DNA of 64,000 bases from Celeribacter baekdonensis (GCF_900102315.1 NZ_FNBL01000006.1:62001-126000); one strand, 5' to 3'. Counted from the first letter of the stretch, positions 16,892 through 26,056 are shown. Numbers and translations are program-made. Notes: generated by a model not told the origin, from the sequence alone.

Positions 16892-17629
16892 TTAGATCAC
16901 GCCGCCATTGGCGCGAAGGGTTTGGCCACTGATCCAGCGGCCATCAGGGCCAGCGAGAAAAGCCACAGCGGCAGCGATGTCATCAGGCGTTCCAAGACGC
17001 CCAAACGGGTTCATGTTCTTAATGCTTTCGACCAAGGCATCGGGTTTCCCGGTCATGAAAAATTCGGTGTCCACCGGGCCGGGCGCGACGGCGTTGACGG
17101 TGATCCCACGCGGGCCAAGTTCTTTTGCCAACACATGGGTCATCGCCTCGACGGCGGCTTTGGTCGCGGCATAGAGGCCGTAGTTTGGCTGGTAGAGACC
17201 AACGACGCTGGAGGACAGGCTGACAATGGTTCCGCCCTCCGTCAGGCGATGGGCGGCCTCGCGCATGCCTCTGAAGACGCCCGCAAAATTGACGGCGCAT
17301 TGTGCGTCAAAGTCATCATCTGTCGCGGTGCCAATCGGGCCGCCGCGCATGATGCCTGCATTGTTGATCAGACCGCTGACGGGTCCGAAGGCCTGTTCAG
17401 CAGCGTCAAACACCTCGGCCATGCAGGATGGCTTTGCGACATCGCCTTGGACCGCAATCGCTTGGCCGCCCGCCTCCTTTATCGTTTTGACGACGCGATC
17501 AGCACCGGCTTTGTCACGCGCATAATTTATCAGAACAGCATGGCCGTCCCGAGCAAGGCGCAGTGCGATGGCCGCACCGATCCCTTTGCTGGCGCCAGTG
17601 ATGATTGTGTTTTGAGTAGGGTGCTCCAT
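16892..17629 (-). CDS. Short-chain dehydrogenase/reductase (FabG-like)
   Basis: A 245-residue classical SDR. TGASKGIG (about residues 11-18) binds the nucleotide; NNAG, the serine of SLSSSVVG and the Y-x-x-x-K of YAATKAA complete the catalytic set. C-terminal TLRANGGVI is typical. The start at 17629 is where homology begins; the upstream extension runs across the divergent promoter. It is divergent from a LysR regulator and upstream of the tautomerase, so it is probably that regulator's target. Substrate not identifiable; likely a ketone or quinone reductase. Confidence 0.88.
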   Translation of the reverse strand: MEHPTQNTIITGASKGIGAAIALRLARDGHAVLINYARDKAGADRVVKTIKEAGGQAIAVQGDVAKPSCMAEVFDAAEQAFGPVSGLINNAGIMRGGPIGTATDDDFDAQCAVNFAGVFRGMREAAHRLTEGGTIVSLSSSVVGLYQPNYGLYAATKAAVEAMTHVLAKELGPRGITVNAVAPGPVDTEFFMTGKPDALVESIKNMNPFGRLGTPDDIAAAVAFLAGPDGRWISGQTLRANGGVI

Positions 17630-17671
17630 GTCGATCTCCGGTCTGTTGTCACGGTAGATAAACCGGAATAG

Positions 17672-17710
17672 ATTCCAGATAATCCGGCGATAATTGGAAT
17701 GATAATTCGG
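17672..17710. promoter_or_regulatory. Probable LysR operator between SDR and LysR genes
   Basis: The 94-base divergent region holds ATTCCA at 17672-17677 and TGGAAT at 17695-17700 as an inverted repeat, and three near-copies of ATAAT(T/C)(C/G)GG at 17679, 17690 and 17702, about one helical turn apart. This arrangement fits LysR-type recognition and activation half-sites. No binding data are available. Confidence 0.55.
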
Positions 17711-17723
17711 GAATGGCGAACAA

Positions 17724-18620
17724 ATGATAGACCGCCTTGCGACGATGCGCCTTTTTGTCCGTGTTCTGGAGCGTGGCAGTTTTACCAAAGCCGCCGCCGA
17801 TCTGAACATTCCGCGCTCAACCGCCAGCGAAGCCATTCAACGGTTGGAGCGCGATTTGGAAAGTCGCTTGCTCGACCGCACGACACGACACATCGCCGCC
17901 ACGCCCGATGGTGCGGCCTATTACCAACGCTGCCTGTCGATCTTGGCCGATTTGGAGGAGGCAGAAGGTGCTTTGCGTGGACACGAACCTTCGGGCCTTT
18001 TGCGCATTGATGCCCCTGGCACACTCACACGGGTCTTTTTATTGCCGCGCCTGTCGGGGTTCCTCGCCCGATATCCCAAGATCACCTTGCAACTTGGTCA
18101 GACGGAACGATTGGTCGATCTGGTGCGCGAAGGGGTCGACTGTGTCATCCGCGCTGGAGAACCGGAGGACAGCACCATGATGATGCGGCGACTCGCCAGC
18201 ATCCCGGAAATCACCTGTGCCAGCCCCGAGTATCTCGCAAAATACGGCACACCGCAGTCCGTCAAAGACCTCGACGGTCATCGTATGGTGGGGTTTTTGT
18301 CGTCGCGAACCGGAACGGCGATGCCGCTTGAGTTCAAAGTTGGGACGGGTTTTGAGGAAGTTTCTTTACCAGCGACAGTGACGGCCAATGACGCAGACAC
18401 GGTGCATCACTTGGCAAGGGAAGGATTCGGCCTCGTGCAAGCACCAAAGTATCGTTTTCTGGATGACCTTGAGGCTGGGAGACTGGTGGAAGTCTTGACC
18501 AACGCGCCACCCCCACCCATTTTCCTCGCCGCCTACTCACCCCAGAACCGACAACTCTCCCCCAGAGTACGGGTGTTTCTGGATTGGGTGGTTCATGTGT
18601 TTGAGGACGCGGCCCTGTAA
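17724..18620 (+). CDS. LysR-family transcriptional regulator (divergent from SDR gene)
   Basis: A 298-residue LysR-type regulator of the CrgA/AaeR-like group. Residues 1-60 form the winged helix (MRLFVRVLERGSFTKAAADL, then STASEAIQRLERDL), joined to a two-lobe effector domain (about 90-298) with GVDCVIRAGEPEDSTMM. The ATG has no strong ribosome site but is fixed by homology. It is transcribed away from the SDR-tautomerase pair, and the intervening repeats are candidate binding sites. It probably controls the divergent genes and itself. Confidence 0.9.
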   Translation: MIDRLATMRLFVRVLERGSFTKAAADLNIPRSTASEAIQRLERDLESRLLDRTTRHIAATPDGAAYYQRCLSILADLEEAEGALRGHEPSGLLRIDAPGTLTRVFLLPRLSGFLARYPKITLQLGQTERLVDLVREGVDCVIRAGEPEDSTMMMRRLASIPEITCASPEYLAKYGTPQSVKDLDGHRMVGFLSSRTGTAMPLEFKVGTGFEEVSLPATVTANDADTVHHLAREGFGLVQAPKYRFLDDLEAGRLVEVLTNAPPPPIFLAAYSPQNRQLSPRVRVFLDWVVHVFEDAAL

Positions 18621-18648
18621 GGTGCTGTCTCGACGAGGTTCGCCCCGG

Positions 18649-19713
18649 TTATTTCACCGCATCCACACCAAAACTATCACGCCATTTTTCGATAAAGCGG
18701 GCGCGCCTGTGTCGATCCATCGCCACAAGCAAGGTCGGCCCAATGGGAATGTAGCGCGTCGCACTTTCGTTTGCGGCGGTTTCATCGCTGTTGCTGTCAT
18801 GAATGAGCGTGCTCTGGGACAACAGGGCGCGGCCTCGGGGCGACAGGAGAAAGTCCAAAAACCCGCCCGCCGTAGCACCTTGGTGCGCGCCTTTTTGGAT
18901 CATAAAAGCGCGCGACAAAAACAACGTGTAATCTTCGGGGTAAATCACGCCCAAATTCTCATGCGGGACGGTATCAACATAAGAGCCCAACACATTATAG
19001 GCGATTTTATATCGGCCACTGTCGACCCCTTCGATGATTTCCGCCGAACAACAGGTTGCCACCGCATCGACGCGGGCGAAGCCTTCCAAAAGCCCGCCAA
19101 AGGTTGTGGCCTCCTGGCTGTCCATAAAGGCAAAGAGAAATCCAAGGCCGGAGGCTTCCACATCATAGGTGGCGATTTTACCCATAAAGTCGTCAGAGGA
19201 ACGCCGCATCAAATCCAACAATGCAAAGCGCGTGCGCGGGGCGTCCTCAGCCGAGACCAGATCGGTGTTGTAGATGATCACAGCGGCTTCGCGGGTGATC
19301 CCCCAAAGTTCGTCGCGCCACCGACGCGCGGCGGGCAATTGGGCTGTGAATTCAGATTGATAGGCGCTGGCACAGGCACGATTGACCAAATCCACCATCT
19401 GATGCACCCCGGAGGAAATCACCACATCCGCAGGCGTGGCTGTCCCCTCACAGGCCGCAAGGCTGTTGGCATACAGCGCGTTGGACCCCCATTGTTCATA
19501 GGCGATTTCGACGCTTGGGTTGGCCGCGACAAAGGCCGCCAAAGCGGGGGCAAAAATCGAAATATCGGTGGTGGAGCGCACCACGAGAACGGTGCTTGGC
19601 GTGGCGTCTTTGGCAATAAATCTTTGGCTGGCCTCTTGGCCGATCGCTGGGGCGGCAATGAGGCACAGCACCATCAAACTCAAACGCCACAGAGGCGATA
19701 CATCTCCCATCAT
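18649..19713 (-). CDS. Periplasmic iron(III)/thiamine-type ABC solute-binding protein, sensor-kinase linked
   Basis: A 354-residue secreted binding protein. A signal peptide covers about residues 1-25 (LMVLCLIAAPAIGQ). The body has the class II periplasmic-binding fold with DADVVISSGVHQMVDLV-like and WRDELWGITREAAVIIYNTDL segments, closest to Fe3+/thiamine/2-aminoethylphosphonate binders. Its ATG overlaps the stop of the kinase gene (ATGA), and no ABC permease or ATPase is nearby. That suggests it senses a ligand for TctE rather than feeding a transporter, as proposed for some tctDE-linked binding proteins. Ligand unknown. Confidence 0.78.
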   Translation of the reverse strand: MMGDVSPLWRLSLMVLCLIAAPAIGQEASQRFIAKDATPSTVLVVRSTTDISIFAPALAAFVAANPSVEIAYEQWGSNALYANSLAACEGTATPADVVISSGVHQMVDLVNRACASAYQSEFTAQLPAARRWRDELWGITREAAVIIYNTDLVSAEDAPRTRFALLDLMRRSSDDFMGKIATYDVEASGLGFLFAFMDSQEATTFGGLLEGFARVDAVATCCSAEIIEGVDSGRYKIAYNVLGSYVDTVPHENLGVIYPEDYTLFLSRAFMIQKGAHQGATAGGFLDFLLSPRGRALLSQSTLIHDSNSDETAANESATRYIPIGPTLLVAMDRHRRARFIEKWRDSFGVDAVK

Positions 19714-21113
19714 ACCTCCTCCACGCTATGGTCCGCAGGCAAGGCCAGACTGACACGAAACCCTTGATCATTGCGCGCCATATGCACCTTTCCTTCGAAT
19801 GCCTCGGCCACAGCGCGCACAATCGAGAGGCCCAATCCCGCGCTGTTGCCCTTTGACGCGGCGGAGCGTTCAAACCGTTGGCCGATGGTGTCGATCACAT
19901 CGTCGGCCGGGCCGGAACCCGCGTCCTGGACCCAAATCTCGCCTATGCCCTGATCGGCACAGACCCCGATGGTGATCGGTGATGTGCCATGACGCAGCGC
20001 ATTCGCCAGCATGTTTTTCGCCGCTTCACTCAATGAAATTTCATCGGCCATCACGATCACCGCCACATCCCCGATCTCTAATCGAACCTCGGCCTCCGGG
20101 GCCAAAACTTCGTGGTCGCGATCCTCAAAGACCTTCAGCGCCACGTCGCGCAAATCCACAGCGGAGGGCGGGGCGTTATCTGTGCGGTGGATGACCATGG
20201 CGCGCGACAACATTTGGTCCAACAAAGTGCCCAAAGAGCGTGTGCGCCGCACCAAGCGCTCCAGCCGTTGGGTGCGATGCGCGGGATCGTCTTCTATTGC
20301 CAATTCCGCCTGCGCCCGGATCGCGGCCACAGGGGTGCGCAACTGATGCGCGGTGTCGGAAATCAGATGTTTCATCGCGCCGACTTGTCGGTCCAGACGC
20401 TGCATAAAGCGGTTCATCGCATGGACCATGACGACAACCTCGGCGGGCCCGTCGGCGGTCATGGGCGTCAGGTCATAGGGATCGCGTTGCGACAGGTCAC
20501 GGGTCAGGATTTCGAGCGGTCGCATGGCTGAGCGGATCACTAAAAAAGCCCCTAAAAGCAAAGCGATACCGCCAATGCCCGTGACCAGAACCGCGCCCTT
20601 GGTCAGGTCCAGCGCCATCGCATTGCGCGCCCGCAAAGTCTGTCCGACAAAGACAAACACAGCGCCGGAAAAATCCCGCTCCGAGAACCGCCTTGCCACC
20701 GTGACAAACCGCGCGCGTTCGCCTTGTAGTGTGCTGTCGAAAAACGCCGGCGTGGTGAGCGTGTCATGGGTGAAATCGCGTGCAACAGCGCCCGCGTAGC
20801 CGGTCAGAACCTCGCCCTGTGGGCCACGCACTGAATAAAAAATCCGATCATCCGCCGCCAGGGACAAAAGGCCAAAGGCCGAGACCGGAATATCCGCAAT
20901 CGGCGCGCCATTCACGATGTCGATTGATTCCGCGATGTCATTGGCCGCACCCAGTAAAATCCGATCAAAGGATTGCCGCGCTGCGTTTTTGCCGTAGGCA
21001 AAGGCGGCGATCGTCACCAAAATGCCCCCCACTGCCAAAAGCGACAAGACCCCGCCCATCACCCGTGACAGCAGTGTGCGTTGACCGTTCAGTGCGACCA
21101 TGTGGCTATTCAT
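19710..21113 (-). CDS. tctE: TctE-like sensor histidine kinase
   Basis: A 467-residue inner-membrane kinase: first membrane helix at about 12-35, periplasmic sensor domain, second helix at about 175-195, HAMP-like linker, dimerisation helix with the phosphorylatable histidine (DTAHQLRTPVAAIRAQAELA), and an ATPase domain with AKNMLANALRHG and GLGLSIVRAVAEAFEG. The N-terminal 2CSK_N-like region fits TctE. The start ATG at 21113 overlaps the end of the response regulator gene. It is transcribed tctD-tctE-binding protein, away from tctCBA. Confidence 0.88.
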   Translation of the reverse strand: MNSHMVALNGQRTLLSRVMGGVLSLLAVGGILVTIAAFAYGKNAARQSFDRILLGAANDIAESIDIVNGAPIADIPVSAFGLLSLAADDRIFYSVRGPQGEVLTGYAGAVARDFTHDTLTTPAFFDSTLQGERARFVTVARRFSERDFSGAVFVFVGQTLRARNAMALDLTKGAVLVTGIGGIALLLGAFLVIRSAMRPLEILTRDLSQRDPYDLTPMTADGPAEVVVMVHAMNRFMQRLDRQVGAMKHLISDTAHQLRTPVAAIRAQAELAIEDDPAHRTQRLERLVRRTRSLGTLLDQMLSRAMVIHRTDNAPPSAVDLRDVALKVFEDRDHEVLAPEAEVRLEIGDVAVIVMADEISLSEAAKNMLANALRHGTSPITIGVCADQGIGEIWVQDAGSGPADDVIDTIGQRFERSAASKGNSAGLGLSIVRAVAEAFEGKVHMARNDQGFRVSLALPADHSVEEV

Positions 21114-21777
21114 TCTGGAAAATCCGATAGCCGACACCGCGTTGGGTTTCGATCTTCACAGAGGAGGCTGCGAGCTTTTTGCGCAGCCGCGCGATGTAGA
21201 GTTCGATGGCATTTAGTCCCACATCGGCGTCATCAAAGGCGAACAACCCGTCATACAGGCGTTTCTTGCTCAGGGCCACCTTTTGATTGCGCAACAACAG
21301 CCCCAAAAGCGTGGCCTCGCGCCGGGTCAGATTCAGCGGCACACCCTCAAGTGTCGCATTCAGGGTTGCGAGCGAAAATGTCAGCGGTCCCAAAGAGATG
21401 GCATCCGATTTCTGATCCGCTTCACGCCGCACAAGGGCGCGAAGGCGGGCTTCCAATTCGCGTTGATCAAAGGGTTTGACCAAATAATCATCGGCCCCAA
21501 GATCAAGCGCGGACACCCGGTCATCGACGGAAAACAATGCGGTCAGCATCAACACCGGCGTACGGTCACCGCGCGTGCGCATGTCGCGCAACAGCTCGGT
21601 GCCGTTGCGGTCGGGCAGGTTGATGTCGAGCACAATCGCATCATAGCGCTGCACCGCCAGAAAATCCTCCGCCGCCTCACAACTCTCGGCGATGTCACAG
21701 GCCATGCCGGATTTGTCCAACCGAATGGCCACGGCTTCGGCCACATCGGCCGCATCTTCAACGATCAATATCCGCAT
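21106..21777 (-). CDS. tctD: TctD-like response regulator (OmpR/PhoB family)
   Basis: A 223-residue regulator. The receiver domain (1-115) has the acidic pocket in LIVEDAADVAEA, phosphoacceptor aspartate in IVLDINLPDRNG and the switch lysine in YLVKPFD. The winged-helix domain (about 125-223) ends in RGVGYRI. GGAGG lies just before the ATG at 21777; an upstream frame is shorter of support. The gene is divergent from tctCBA with a 181-base gap, so it most likely activates that tripartite carboxylate transporter in response to citrate or a similar acid. Confidence 0.92.
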   Translation of the reverse strand: MRILIVEDAADVAEAVAIRLDKSGMACDIAESCEAAEDFLAVQRYDAIVLDINLPDRNGTELLRDMRTRGDRTPVLMLTALFSVDDRVSALDLGADDYLVKPFDQRELEARLRALVRREADQKSDAISLGPLTFSLATLNATLEGVPLNLTRREATLLGLLLRNQKVALSKKRLYDGLFAFDDADVGLNAIELYIARLRKKLAASSVKIETQRGVGYRIFQNE

Positions 21778-21877
21778 GGTCCTCCGATCCTCCCGCGTCA
21801 TAGGCCCGCGTGATCTGCCGTGACAGGTTCATGACAGCTTTGCAGTCTACACATCCTTCATAGCCATTCGCGAGGAG

Positions 21878-21931
21878 ACCGCAAACCTGCGGTGCGTTGG
21901 CTTTAGGACTTCGGGCGGCCTTACAGCCCGA
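21878..21931 (+). promoter_or_regulatory. Two inverted repeats in the leader of tctCBA
   Basis: ACCGCA-AACC-TGCGGT (21878-21893) and TCGGGC-nine bases-GCCCGA (21911-21931) lie between tctD and tctC, 28-81 bases before the tctC ATG. They could be TctD operator sites or hairpins in the mRNA leader; the sequence alone does not decide. Confidence 0.4.
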
Positions 21932-21958
21932 CAGACATGAATGTGGAGGAAAATACAC

Positions 21959-22948
21959 ATGATCATCAAGGCCACTCGCCTCACCGTTGCCGCAGCTTTG
22001 CTTGGCGCATCCACCTTTGGCGCATTTGCTGAGGGTTTCACCCCAGAGAACCCTGAATGTATCGCCCCCGCCAACCCCGGTGGCGGCTGGGATTTCACCT
22101 GCCGTCAGGTGGGGAAAGCACTGCAAGACCTCGGCCTTATCGAGAAAACCATGCAGGTCGTGAACCTCGCCGGGGGCGGTGGTGGTGTGGCCTATGCCGA
22201 AGTCGTCAACAAGCGCGCCGATGACAACGATCTGATTGTGGCCGCCTCCTCTGCAACAGCAACCCGTCTGGCTCAGGGCGCATTCCCCGGCAACACCATG
22301 GACCAAGTCCGTTGGTTGGCCTCGATTGGTGCCGATTACGGCGTGATCGCCGTCGCCAAAGACAGCGATATTGCCGATCTTCCGGCGCTGCTTGAGATGA
22401 TCAAAACCGATCCGCGCTCTGTGTCCGTTGCGGGCGGGTCCGCCGTGGGCGGTTGGGACCACCTCAAGGTCCTGATCGCGGCCAATGCTTATGGCATCGA
22501 CGATGTGCGTACCGTGAAATACATCGCTTTTGATGGCGGCGGCGAGGCGGTGACCCAGCTTTTGGCTGGCTCTGTTCAGGCCTTCACCGGCGATATTTCC
22601 GAGGCCAAAGGCTTTGTCGACAGCGGTGACATCCGTGTGCTCGCCGTGCTCTCGCCCGAGCGTCTTGGTGGTGAATTTGCCGAATTCCCGACGGCAAAAG
22701 AGCAGGGTGTGGATGCCATCGGTGCCAACTGGCGCGGCTTTTATGCGCCGGGCGACATGAGCGACGAAGCCTATGACGCATGGGTCTCAAAAATCGCTGA
22801 TCTCTATGCCACACCTGAGTGGAAAGAAATCATGGCGAACAACGGCATGGCACCGCTTGACCTGCAAGGTGCCGCCTTCGAAACATTCGTCTCCGAGAGC
22901 GTTGCGCAAATTCAGGCGATTTCGAAAGACATCGGCATCATCAAATAA
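21959..22948 (+). CDS. tctC: TctC tripartite tricarboxylate-binding protein
   Basis: A 329-residue periplasmic binding protein of the TTT (tripartite tricarboxylate transporter) family. A Sec signal spans about residues 1-25 (VAAALLGASTFGAFA). The mature protein begins with the family feature FTPENPECIAPANPGGGWDFTCR. GGAGG sits nine bases before the ATG at 21959. It would present citrate or another di/tricarboxylate or aromatic acid to TctBA. A GC hairpin follows the stop, which probably keeps tctC mRNA more abundant than tctBA. Confidence 0.93.
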   Translation: MIIKATRLTVAAALLGASTFGAFAEGFTPENPECIAPANPGGGWDFTCRQVGKALQDLGLIEKTMQVVNLAGGGGGVAYAEVVNKRADDNDLIVAASSATATRLAQGAFPGNTMDQVRWLASIGADYGVIAVAKDSDIADLPALLEMIKTDPRSVSVAGGSAVGGWDHLKVLIAANAYGIDDVRTVKYIAFDGGGEAVTQLLAGSVQAFTGDISEAKGFVDSGDIRVLAVLSPERLGGEFAEFPTAKEQGVDAIGANWRGFYAPGDMSDEAYDAWVSKIADLYATPEWKEIMANNGMAPLDLQGAAFETFVSESVAQIQAISKDIGIIK

Positions 22949-22973
22949 GCCATTTGGTTTGTGATGATGTGAC

Positions 22974-22998
22974 GGGCGCCGCATCTGTTGCGGCGCCC
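22974..22998 (+). terminator. Intercistronic hairpin between tctC and tctB
   Basis: GGGCGCCGC (22974-22982), a seven-base loop and GCGGCGCCC (22990-22998) form a nine-pair stem with no T run after it. In binding-protein operons such hairpins protect the upstream message or partly terminate, so more binding protein than permease is made. Confidence 0.75.
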
Positions 22999-23047
22999 AG
23001 CTCATATCCCCACCGGTCCGTTTCCACATCCTCCAAAGGAGATCCCC

Positions 23048-23479
23048 ATGAGTGATCGTATTTTTGGTTTGGTTGGCCTGCTTATTGCCATCGGCTTTGC
23101 CTTTGCCGCCTTGGCGATTGAGGAAAGTTTCCTCTCCGATGCCGTTGGTCCCAAAGCCTTTCCGCTGATCATTGCCACCATCCTCGGCCTCAGTTCCATT
23201 GCCATCGCACTTAAGCCCGACGACGCGCCCACTTGGCCAAGCCTCGGTCGCTTCGCGGAAATTCTCGCGGCGGCTGTGGTTATGATGCTGTATGCAGAAT
23301 TGCTTCCCGTCTTGGGCTTTGTGATCGCCACGGCCTTTGCCGCCGCCTATCTGACATGGCGGCTTGGATCGGGCATGGTGGCCACCGTGCTGACCGGTGT
23401 CGGCACCTCGGTTGGGATTTATGTCATCTTTCACCTCGTGCTTGGCCTGTCGCTCGCGCGCGGCCCGCTTGGGTTTTAA
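23048..23479 (+). CDS. tctB: TctB small permease subunit
   Basis: A 143-residue protein with four hydrophobic helices (about 5-24, 35-55, 75-100 and 115-140), the size and topology of TctB, the small membrane subunit of tripartite tricarboxylate transporters. The start at 23048 follows AAAGGAGATCCCC. It lies between tctC and tctA, twelve bases before the latter. Sequence in this family is poorly conserved, so assignment rests on topology and context. Confidence 0.88.
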   Translation: MSDRIFGLVGLLIAIGFAFAALAIEESFLSDAVGPKAFPLIIATILGLSSIAIALKPDDAPTWPSLGRFAEILAAAVVMMLYAELLPVLGFVIATAFAAAYLTWRLGSGMVATVLTGVGTSVGIYVIFHLVLGLSLARGPLGF

Positions 23480-23491
23480 AGGACCACCATC

Positions 23492-25033
23492 ATGGACACT
23501 TTCATGTCTCTCGCGGACGGTTTTGCCATTGCACTGACGTGGCAGAACATCCTTTTGGCCCTGTTGGGCTGTTTTCTTGGCACCATCATGGGCGCGCTTC
23601 CGGGCCTTGGTCCGTCAAACGGCGTGGCGATTTTGATCCCGCTGGCCTTTACCCTTGGTCTTGGGGCCACGCCCTCGCTGATCTTGCTGACGTCTGTCTA
23701 TTACGGGGCGATGTATGGCGGGCGGATTTCGTCCATCCTGCTCAACATTCCCGGCGATGAACCGGCGATGATGACCTGTCTCGACGGCTATCCAATGGCG
23801 CAAAAGGGCATGGCGGGGCAGGCGCTGTCGCTTTCTGGTATCGCCTCTTTCGTCGGTGCGTTTTTTGCCACTTGGGGCCTGATTTTCCTTGCGCCGCAGC
23901 TCGTTAAAATTGCGCTCTTGTTTGGCCCTGCCGAATATTTTGCGCTGTTCGCCTTGGCTTTTATGACCTTGGGCGGCGTGTCTTCGACCAACCAAGCCAA
24001 ATCGGCCTTCGCCGCAGCACTCGGTCTTGGCTTTGCGATGATTGGCGTTGACACCCAAACCGGCGTGCCGCGCTTTACCTTTGGCGAAGTGCACCTCTAT
24101 GACGGTTTGGATTTCCTCGTCGCCATCGTTGGCCTGTTTGCGCTCTCCGAAGTGTTCATCTTTTTGGAGCACCGTCATGGTGACGCAGACGGCACGGCGT
24201 CGAAAATCAAAGTCGGACGTCTGACGCCGCCACTTTCAATGCTCAAACAAACCACGCCGACGATGATCCGCTCCACGCTCTTGGGCTTCTTGGCGGGGGT
24301 CTTGCCGGGGGCAGGGGCCTCGCTCGGGTCTTTTATCGCCTATTCGTTTGAAAAACGGTTGGTGGACAAGGACGGCAAGACCTTTGGCAAAGGCGATCCG
24401 CGCGGCGTGGCCGCGCCCGAGGCCGGCAACAACGCTGCCGCCGGTGGCGCGCTTGTGCCGATGTTGGCGCTGGGTGTGCCGGGGTCAGGCACCACGGCCG
24501 TGTTGTTGGCGGTGCTGTTGTCGCTCAATATCACGCCGGGCCCGCTGTTGTTCTCGCAAAACCCGGATGTGGTTTGGGGTCTGATCGCGGCGCTTTTCAT
24601 CGCCAACTTCATGCTTTTGGCGATGAATATCCCGATGGTCGGCCTGTTCACCCGCGTGCTGATGGTGCCGCCGCGTATCTTGATGCCGGTTGTCGCCATG
24701 GTGTCTTTCGTCGGCATCTACGGCATTTCGGGGTCGTCCTTTGACCTGTTGGTCATGGTGGGGTTCGGCATGTTGGGTTGGATCTTGCGCAAATTCGATG
24801 TGCCTCTGGTGCCGATCATCCTTGGTACCTTGTTGGGCAATGCGATGGAAAACAACCTGCGCCGCGCGATCACCATCGACAACGGCAATTGGTTGACCTT
24901 GGTCGATAGCCCGCTGTCGATCACATTGTGGGTGATCGCCATCGTCGGGTTTATTTTGCCGCTGATCATCGGTCGCAAAGTGAAATCGAAAATGCACGCC
25001 CGGCGTGACGAAGAAGGCTCTCTTGCCGACTGA
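23492..25033 (+). CDS. tctA: TctA large permease subunit
   Basis: A 513-residue membrane protein with about twelve helices and the two duplicated TctA signatures: GTIMGALPGLGPSNGVAILIPLAF near residue 30 (here quoted in part) and LAGVLPGAGASLGSF near 270, plus NNAAAGGALVPMLALGVPGSG. It carries out sodium- or proton-coupled uptake of the ligand bound by TctC. The ATG at 23492 follows AAAGGACC. A strong terminator stands shortly after its stop. Confidence 0.95.
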   Translation: MDTFMSLADGFAIALTWQNILLALLGCFLGTIMGALPGLGPSNGVAILIPLAFTLGLGATPSLILLTSVYYGAMYGGRISSILLNIPGDEPAMMTCLDGYPMAQKGMAGQALSLSGIASFVGAFFATWGLIFLAPQLVKIALLFGPAEYFALFALAFMTLGGVSSTNQAKSAFAAALGLGFAMIGVDTQTGVPRFTFGEVHLYDGLDFLVAIVGLFALSEVFIFLEHRHGDADGTASKIKVGRLTPPLSMLKQTTPTMIRSTLLGFLAGVLPGAGASLGSFIAYSFEKRLVDKDGKTFGKGDPRGVAAPEAGNNAAAGGALVPMLALGVPGSGTTAVLLAVLLSLNITPGPLLFSQNPDVVWGLIAALFIANFMLLAMNIPMVGLFTRVLMVPPRILMPVVAMVSFVGIYGISGSSFDLLVMVGFGMLGWILRKFDVPLVPIILGTLLGNAMENNLRRAITIDNGNWLTLVDSPLSITLWVIAIVGFILPLIIGRKVKSKMHARRDEEGSLAD

Positions 25034-25045
25034 AGCAAAAGACTG

Positions 25046-25078
25046 GCGGGCGTTTGTGCTCAAATCGCAAACGCCCGC
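25046..25078 (+). terminator. Rho-independent terminator after tctA
   Basis: GCGGGCGTTTG (25046-25056) and CAAACGCCCGC (25068-25078) form an eleven-pair stem with an eleven-base loop, followed by TTCTTCC. It ends tctCBA; the same hairpin is too far from the convergent DapA-like stop to be certain for that strand. Confidence 0.85.
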
Positions 25079-25147
25079 TTCTTCCTACGGCTCTGTTTTG
25101 CCGCAAGACTGAAATCACGCCTCTAGGCTGGAGTCCTCCAGGCGGGA

Positions 25148-26056
25148 TTAAAGGGCGAGGCCCTCCCGGCGGGTTTTGAAGTCCATCACATGTTGATCCA
25201 GCACGCTCCGTGATGGTGCTGACACTTCCGCCAGCGGCATCCGCACCAAAGCGGTATAGAGCCCGGCATTGGACAGAACGTATTTCACCGGGGCGGGGCT
25301 GTTTTCGATAAACATGGCATCGGCGATGTCGCGCAGGGCCTCGTGAATGTCCAAGGCGCGCAAGCGATCCCCTGCCTGCCAGGCTTTGTACAGCTCAACA
25401 CAGATTTCCGGGTCATAGTTCGAAAACACCGAGGTCAGACCACAAGACCCAAGCGCGTAAAACGCCAGCGCCAGACCGTCATCGCCACAGTGAATAGCCA
25501 GACCGGGCGCGGCCGTGCGCAGATCGGTCACGCGCGACGGCGCGCCTCCGGCTTCTTTGATCGCGACGATGTTGAGGTGACGCTGGGCCAGGGCACCGGC
25601 GGTGTCCGGGGCAATCTCGACCCCCGCCCGACCGGGCACAGAATAGAGCACGACATCGGCTGTGGTTGCATCGGCCACCGCAGAGAAATGGTTGAGCAAC
25701 CCCTGTTGTGAGGGCTTGTTGTAATATGGAGTGACGATCAAAACGCCATCGACGCCAAGTTCGGTTGCGCGCTGTGTCGCGGCTATCGTTTTGGCTGTGG
25801 AATTGGACCCGGTGCCGGCCAAAACATAGGCTTTGCCCTTGGCGCGTTTGACCGTATGCGCGATGAGCGCATCGGCTTCCTTAGAGGTGAGGGTCGCCGC
25901 CTCGCCTGTGGTGCCGACAGGTACGAGGCCAGTGATGCCAGCGGCCAGTTGGCGGTCAATCAACCTGTCAAAAGCGACCCAGTCGATATCGCCGGATTGG
26001 GTGAAAGGGGTGATGAGGGCGGTGAAAACACCGTCAAAGCGAGACAGATCGGACAT
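25148..26056 (-). CDS. DapA/N-acetylneuraminate lyase superfamily protein (HTPA synthase-like)
   Basis: A 302-residue class I aldolase very like 4-hydroxy-tetrahydrodipicolinate synthase. It keeps VGTTGEAATL (48-57), YYNKP (111-115), the catalytic tyrosine Y138, the arginine of PGRAG, and the Schiff-base lysine K167 in VAIKEAGG. GGAG precedes the ATG at 26056. It is the last gene of a minus-strand catabolic operon with a DapB-like protein, ALDH and amine oxidase subunits, so it need not make lysine. It could condense or cleave an oxo-acid with pyruvate, or dehydrate/deaminate like hydroxyproline-pathway relatives. A housekeeping dapA elsewhere would support this. Confidence 0.8.
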   Translation of the reverse strand: MSDLSRFDGVFTALITPFTQSGDIDWVAFDRLIDRQLAAGITGLVPVGTTGEAATLTSKEADALIAHTVKRAKGKAYVLAGTGSNSTAKTIAATQRATELGVDGVLIVTPYYNKPSQQGLLNHFSAVADATTADVVLYSVPGRAGVEIAPDTAGALAQRHLNIVAIKEAGGAPSRVTDLRTAAPGLAIHCGDDGLALAFYALGSCGLTSVFSNYDPEICVELYKAWQAGDRLRALDIHEALRDIADAMFIENSPAPVKYVLSNAGLYTALVRMPLAEVSAPSRSVLDQHVMDFKTRREGLAL

